Source: an uncultured Desulfuromonadales bacterium
GTDB lineage: Bacteria; Desulfobacterota; Desulfuromonadia; Desulfuromonadales; Geopsychrobacteraceae
Direction of reading: 5' to 3'
DNA length: 38,574 bases
Assembly (NCBI GenBank): GCA_947259715.1
Contig: CAMYNR010000167.1
Location: 37,282 to 75,855 of the forward strand
A program made the position numbers and the translations under genes. Below are positions 34,411 through 38,574 of the stretch, in pieces. The number at the start of each line of letters is the position of its first letter. Position 1 is the first letter of the stretch. The notes under the pieces are model-generated. The model worked only from the letters and a program-made list of their open reading frames with translations. It had not been told where the DNA came from and made no database searches.

Positions 34411-34606
34411 CTGTCCACCCTGTTTTCTGTGACCACGCAAGGCCGTTGCCCACCGCGCAACGACGATCATATCCAATTGGCAATAAACCCCTGAGAAGTA
34501 CCACAAAGCATCGCTCAAAGTCTATCGCTTTCAACGACTTAGAGAGTTGTTATGAAGGCCGTCGCATGCTAGATTGACCACTCAACATTCACACAGCGAG
34601 AACAGC
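34411..34606. other. Divergent intergenic region between nadK and rarA
   Basis: A 196-bp region that must hold the promoters for nadK (leftward) and rarA (rightward). I saw no box pair good enough to place either promoter, and no gene or clear repeat. Confidence 0.4.
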
Positions 34607-35926
34607 ATGGATCTCTTCGAGCAATCCTCCCGAAACAGCGGCAATACCCCCCTGGCAGAACGGATGCGGCCGCACGCACTTGACGAAGTGGTCGGTCAGC
34701 GACACCTGCTGGGCGAAGGCAAACTGCTGCGCCGACTGATTGAAAACGATCAGCTCAGTTCGGTGATTTTCTGGGGACCGCCGGGGACCGGCAAAACAAC
34801 CCTGGGGCAGGTGATTGCCGGCAGCACGGAGAGCCGCTTCGTGTTTTTTTCCGCCGTCCTTGGCAGTATCAAAGAGGTGCGCGAAATCCTTGCCGAGGCA
34901 AGGCAGCAGCGTGCCTATCATGGCCGTAAAACCTTATTGTTCATTGATGAGATTCATCGCTTCAACAAAGCCCAGCAGGATGCATTTCTCCCGGCGGTGG
35001 AAAAAGGTGAAATCACCCTGATCGGCGCCACCACCGAAAATCCAAGCTTTGAAGTGAATTCCGCTTTGCTGTCTCGTTCACGCGTGTTCGTCCTGGAACC
35101 CCTCGCAGAGGAGGATCTGCTGCTTTTATTGCAGAGGGCGCTGACCGACCCGCGCGGACTTCATGACCAGCAACTTGAACTGAATGAGGACGCAGCAGAT
35201 TTTCTCGCCGAACAGGCCGATGGCGACGCCCGCATCGCCCTGGGCGCCCTGGAAGTGGCCGCAGCGGCGGCCAACGATGGCCGCATAGATCTGTCGATTG
35301 CTCAGGAAGCACTGCAGAAAAAGGCGCTCCTTTACGATAAGGGCGCGGAAGAACATTACAATGTAATTTCCGCCTTTATCAAAAGTATGCGTGGCAGTGA
35401 CGCCGATGCCGCCCTGTATTGGCTCGCCAGGATGCTCGAAGCGGGTGAGGACCCGCTGTTTATTGTTCGCCGCATGGTCATCTTTGCCTCAGAGGATGTC
35501 GGCAATGCCGATCCGCGCGCCCTGCAGATTGCCCTGGCGGTGCAGCAGGCGGTACACTTTGTCGGCCTGCCGGAAGCGCGCATCAACCTGGCCCAGGGGG
35601 TCACCTACCTGGCCACGGCGCCGAAGAGCAATGCCAGCTACGCCGGTATCAATCAGGCCCAGGCCGAGGTGCGCAAATCGGGGGCCTTGCCGGTGCCAAA
35701 ACATATCCGCAACGCGCCGACCAAGCTGATGAAGGAACAGGGTTACGGCAAAGGATATAAGTACGCCCACGAATATGAAGGTGGCGTTGCAGCCCAAACC
35801 CACCTGCCTGACAAATTAGCTGGAACGACCTTCTACCAACCGACCGAGCGTGGCTATGAAAAAACGATTGGTGAGCGCATGGCGTATCTGAAAAACCTAC
35901 CGGCTGCGCCGAAGAGAAAAAGCTGA
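34607..35926 (+). CDS. rarA: Replication-associated recombination protein A (AAA+ ATPase)
   Basis: RarA (MgsA) is an AAA+ ATPase related to clamp-loader and RuvB proteins that acts at stalled replication forks. Visible are [22 protein letters not shown] at the start, Walker [10 protein letters not shown], Walker [17 protein letters not shown], the sensor [20 protein letters not shown], and the C-terminal tetramer region with [20 protein letters not shown] and YAHEYEGG. The ORF track begins at a TTG (34574); the ATG at 34607 gives the usual family start MDLFE and a 439-aa protein. It is the only plus-strand gene in the right half and is convergent with rodA; 84 bp lie between their stops with only a weak hairpin (35938-35970). 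Confidence 0.94.
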   Translation: MDLFEQSSRNSGNTPLAERMRPHALDEVVGQRHLLGEGKLLRRLIENDQLSSVIFWGPPGTGKTTLGQVIAGSTESRFVFFSAVLGSIKEVREILAEARQQRAYHGRKTLLFIDEIHRFNKAQQDAFLPAVEKGEITLIGATTENPSFEVNSALLSRSRVFVLEPLAEEDLLLLLQRALTDPRGLHDQQLELNEDAADFLAEQADGDARIALGALEVAAAAANDGRIDLSIAQEALQKKALLYDKGAEEHYNVISAFIKSMRGSDADAALYWLARMLEAGEDPLFIVRRMVIFASEDVGNADPRALQIALAVQQAVHFVGLPEARINLAQGVTYLATAPKSNASYAGINQAQAEVRKSGALPVPKHIRNAPTKLMKEQGYGKGYKYAHEYEGGVAAQTHLPDKLAGTTFYQPTERGYEKTIGERMAYLKNLPAAPKRKS

Positions 35927-36010
35927 AGGGATTTCCGCCTGCCGGAACAGTCCACGGCAATGTCGGCAGGACCGAGCAACCCTTGCTGAATTGACCGGAA
36001 AGAGTGCTCG

Positions 36011-37108
36011 TTAAAACATAAACCGCCGCATACTGACGCTCATCAATAACCCGACCCCGATCATCGTGGTGACCATACTGGTGCCGCCGTAAGAGAATAG
36101 CGGCAACGGCACCCCGACCACCGGCAGCAGGCCGATCACCATCCCCAAGTTAACGACGATATGCCAGAAAATCATCGCTGTGACCCCAATGGCGAGGAAC
36201 ATGCCGAACCGATCCGAGGCGCGCCGGGCGATGTAGATCCCCCAGATAATCAGAAACATGTAGCAGAACAGCAAAACCGCGCTGCCGCTGAACCCCCACT
36301 CTTCGGCAAACACCGAAAATGCGAAATCGGTATGCCGTTCCGGCAGGAAAGAGAGTTGCGACTGGGTGCCCTGCAGAAAGCCCTTGCCGGTAAAACCACC
36401 GCTGCCGACAGCAATCTTCGACTGGATAATATGGTAGCCGCTGCCAAGGGGGTCTGCTTCTGGATTTAGAAAGGTCAGAATCCGCTGTTTCTGGTACTCA
36501 TGCAGGCCAAACCAGCCGCCGACTGCAGCCAGCATGCCCATCAGGCTCAAGCCAAACAGGGTTTTACGCTGCAGGCCGGCAAACAGCAGCATCGAGCCGG
36601 CAATAAAGATGACCATCAAGGCGGTGCCCAGGTCAGGCTGTTTGAGGATCAGCGCCACCGGAACCAGCACCAGCAGGGCCGGTTGCCAGAGCTCAGCGAG
36701 GCTGAAACCGAGGGGATGGGCGGTTCGACCAAAGCATCTCGCCAACATCAGAATGATAATAATCTTTATTACTTCACTCGGCTGCAGATTAAAAAAGCCG
36801 AGGTTGATCCAGCGGGTTGCGCCCATGGAGGTCTTGCCCAGCAGCAGGACAAACACCAGCAGCCCAATGCTGATGATGTAGCCGTGAATGGCAAAATGTT
36901 CGAGATGGCGATAATCGAAACAACAAACCAGCAGAGCCAAAAACAGCCCGCCACTCAGCCAGAGCAGCTGCTTCACGTAGAGCGGGGTCCCCCCCATGTG
37001 CCAGTTGGCGGTGGCGCTGAACAGATTGGCGATACCGATCCCGGCAACAGCACAGACCGTTAGCAGCAGAACCAGATCAAAGTGGATAATCAGACGGCGA
37101 TCAAACAT
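36011..37108 (-). CDS. rodA: Rod shape-determining peptidoglycan polymerase RodA (SEDS family)
   Basis: RodA is the inner-membrane glycosyltransferase that extends peptidoglycan strands during elongation, working with PBP2. It shows about ten membrane segments and SEDS marks: LGKTSMGATRWINLGFFNLQPSE, LILKQPDLGTAL, the large loop FLNPEADPLGSGYHIIQSKIAVGSGG, FLPERHTDFAFSVFAEEWGF and GVPLPLFSYGGTSM. The 365-aa length is typical. The ATG overlaps the mrdA stop as TGATG, so both partners are made from one message. Confidence 0.97.
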   Translation of the reverse strand: MFDRRLIIHFDLVLLLTVCAVAGIGIANLFSATANWHMGGTPLYVKQLLWLSGGLFLALLVCCFDYRHLEHFAIHGYIISIGLLVFVLLLGKTSMGATRWINLGFFNLQPSEVIKIIIILMLARCFGRTAHPLGFSLAELWQPALLVLVPVALILKQPDLGTALMVIFIAGSMLLFAGLQRKTLFGLSLMGMLAAVGGWFGLHEYQKQRILTFLNPEADPLGSGYHIIQSKIAVGSGGFTGKGFLQGTQSQLSFLPERHTDFAFSVFAEEWGFSGSAVLLFCYMFLIIWGIYIARRASDRFGMFLAIGVTAMIFWHIVVNLGMVIGLLPVVGVPLPLFSYGGTSMVTTMIGVGLLMSVSMRRFMF

Positions 37109-38574
37109 CAGTCAACCTCTCTGCCCGCCAACTTCAGGTAGCCCTCAAGCAGTGTCTTGGCGACCGGTCCGGCAGCACTGCCGCCATGTTGGCCATGCTC
37201 AACCACCACCGCCACCGCAATTTCCGGATCATCGGCCGGTGCATAAGCGACAAAGAGCGCGTGCGGCCGGAACCGGTAAGGCACCTCGCCATCGCTATCC
37301 AGCTCTTCCTCTTCATCCGACTTCCGCCGCACCACCTGGGAGGTTCCGGTCTTGCCCGCCACCAGATGATCCTCCAGCTGGGCGATCTGGCCGGTGCCGC
37401 GCTGCTCGTTGACCACGGCAACCATGCCATCTTTAATCGCTTTCCAGGCTGCTGGAGAGTACTCTGCCTGGCGAATCACCTCGACCTGCGGTGCGAACAG
37501 AGTCTCCCCCTGCCAATCTTCGATTTTGCGGATCAGTTGCGGCTGCAAGACCTTGCCGCCGTTGGCCAGCGCGGCGGTCATCACCGCCAATTGCATCGGC
37601 GTCGCCAGGACGAACCCCTGACCGATTGAGGCAATCACCGTCTCCCCGGCATACCAGGGCTTGTTATAGCGGGCCCGTTTCCATTCCTGGGTCGGGATTA
37701 CGCCACTCTTTTCTCCGGGCAACGGGTAGCCGACCTTGGCACCGAGACCGAACTCTTTGGCCGCGATCGATAGCTTGTCGATCCCCAGCTCCAGGCCGAC
37801 CTGATAAAACCAGACATCGCAGCTCTCGCGCAGGGCTTTTTTCAGATCCATCTTGCCATGGCCCCACTTTTTCCAGCAGCGGAAACGCGCCCCGCCCAGG
37901 GCATAGCTGCCGTTGCAATAGACAGTTCTCTGGGGAGTCGCCAGCCCTTCACGCAGGGCGGCCAGAGCCACCACCATCTTGAAGGTTGAAGCCGGGGCGT
38001 ATTGGCCGGCGATCACCTTATTCTGCAGGGGATGGCGCTTGTCTTCAAGCAGCCCCTGCCATTCATCACTGGCAATGCCCCGGGCAAAGAGGGCCGGATT
38101 AAAGGTTGGCCGGCTGACCATGGCCAACACTTCACCCGTCCGCACATCGATGGCGAGCGCAGCTCCGGACTGATCGCCGAAGGCCTGATCGGCGATCGCC
38201 TGAAGCTCTCGCGACAGGGTTAAATAGACCTTATTCCCCGGCCGGGCGGATTGCATCTGCAGTTGGCGCAACAGCTTGCCCTTGACATCCACCTCAACCA
38301 GCCGCTGCCCTTTGGCTCCCTTCAGATACTCTTCGTACTCCCGCTCGAGAGCGGTCTTGCCCACGTAATCGCCCGGCTGGTTGTCGATGAAATGCTCTGA
38401 CTGCAACTCTTTTTCGGTAATTTCCCCCAGATAGCCGATCAGGTGGGCCGCCGAACCCTGCTCCAGATAGTCACGCACCGGCAGGACCTCAGTCAAGACC
38501 CCCGGCAGCTCGACGCTGTGCTCCTGCACCCGCTCCATCACCTCCCGGCTGACATCGGTTGCCAGCGGAACCGG
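37108..38574 (-). CDS. mrdA: Penicillin-binding protein 2 (elongasome transpeptidase), N-terminus beyond the window
   Basis: PBP2 is the transpeptidase of cell elongation, anchored in the inner membrane with its catalytic domain in the periplasm. The three active-site motifs are present: ASTFK (nucleophile serine), SCD in RESCDVWFYQVG, and AGKTGTSQVV. The dimerisation-domain segment GYLGEI is also visible. The frame is open to the right edge of the window and reads PLATDVSREVMERV before the ORF-track start, so the gene continues outside and that ATG/GTG is internal. It is paired with rodA downstream. Confidence 0.95.
   Translation of the reverse strand, partial: PVPLATDVSREVMERVQEHSVELPGVLTEVLPVRDYLEQGSAAHLIGYLGEITEKELQSEHFIDNQPGDYVGKTALEREYEEYLKGAKGQRLVEVDVKGKLLRQLQMQSARPGNKVYLTLSRELQAIADQAFGDQSGAALAIDVRTGEVLAMVSRPTFNPALFARGIASDEWQGLLEDKRHPLQNKVIAGQYAPASTFKMVVALAALREGLATPQRTVYCNGSYALGGARFRCWKKWGHGKMDLKKALRESCDVWFYQVGLELGIDKLSIAAKEFGLGAKVGYPLPGEKSGVIPTQEWKRARYNKPWYAGETVIASIGQGFVLATPMQLAVMTAALANGGKVLQPQLIRKIEDWQGETLFAPQVEVIRQAEYSPAAWKAIKDGMVAVVNEQRGTGQIAQLEDHLVAGKTGTSQVVRRKSDEEEELDSDGEVPYRFRPHALFVAYAPADDPEIAVAVVVEHGQHGGSAAGPVAKTLLEGYLKLAGREVD

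Noticed and set aside
35938-35970. Possible terminator between rarA and rodA
   Set aside because: The 7-bp stem has a 19-nt loop and no U-tract on either side.

Overview
The window reads as chromosome of a Gram-negative, moderately GC-rich bacterium, most likely a member of the Desulfuromonadales/Geobacterales. This rests on about 85 CXXCH haem c motifs in nine genes, outer-membrane beta-barrel and lipoprotein genes, a MucR/Ros-type zinc-finger protein, and a secA-argJ neighbourhood. Nothing in the sequence fixes the genus. Almost every gene is on the minus strand, so transcription mostly runs from high to low coordinates.

Right end (31.3-38.6 kb), housekeeping: a partial PBP2 (mrdA) and rodA, overlapping as TGATG; a plus-strand rarA; then nadK, recN and a short ArgA-like N-acetyltransferase.

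Middle (9.4-31.2 kb), the striking part: a 22-kb cluster of 17 genes for extracellular electron transfer. In transcription order it encodes an NHL-SPOR-dihaem fusion, an 11-haem cytochrome with a broken twelfth site, an outer-membrane beta-barrel with a discoidin-like insertion, three CsgG/TolB-fold envelope proteins, a SurA/PpiC-type foldase, a 26-haem lipoprotein and a 16-haem cytochrome (both of doubled-CXXCH type), an NHL propeller, an OmcS-like cytochrome, an octahaem cytochrome, a YVTN-type propeller, two more OmcS-like cytochromes, a terminator, a pentahaem cytochrome with an FN3-like domain, and a HAMP-only membrane protein. The three OmcS-like proteins share the motif order of the Geobacter filament cytochrome OmcS. 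My working model is a cytochrome-filament (nanowire) system together with its trans-outer-membrane conduit and assembly factors. The filament role is inferred. Two of the OmcS-like proteins carry an unusual CX5CH haem site, and a 14-bp element recurs upstream of the three largest transcription-unit starts.

Left end (0-9.4 kb), housekeeping: an M23 peptidase with a good upstream promoter, then secA, a REC-GAF-histidine kinase, argJ, deoC, deoB and a DUF2914 protein, tightly packed and closed by a strong bidirectional terminator shared with a partial MucR/Ros gene at the left edge. No tRNA, rRNA, CRISPR array, insertion sequence or phage gene was seen.
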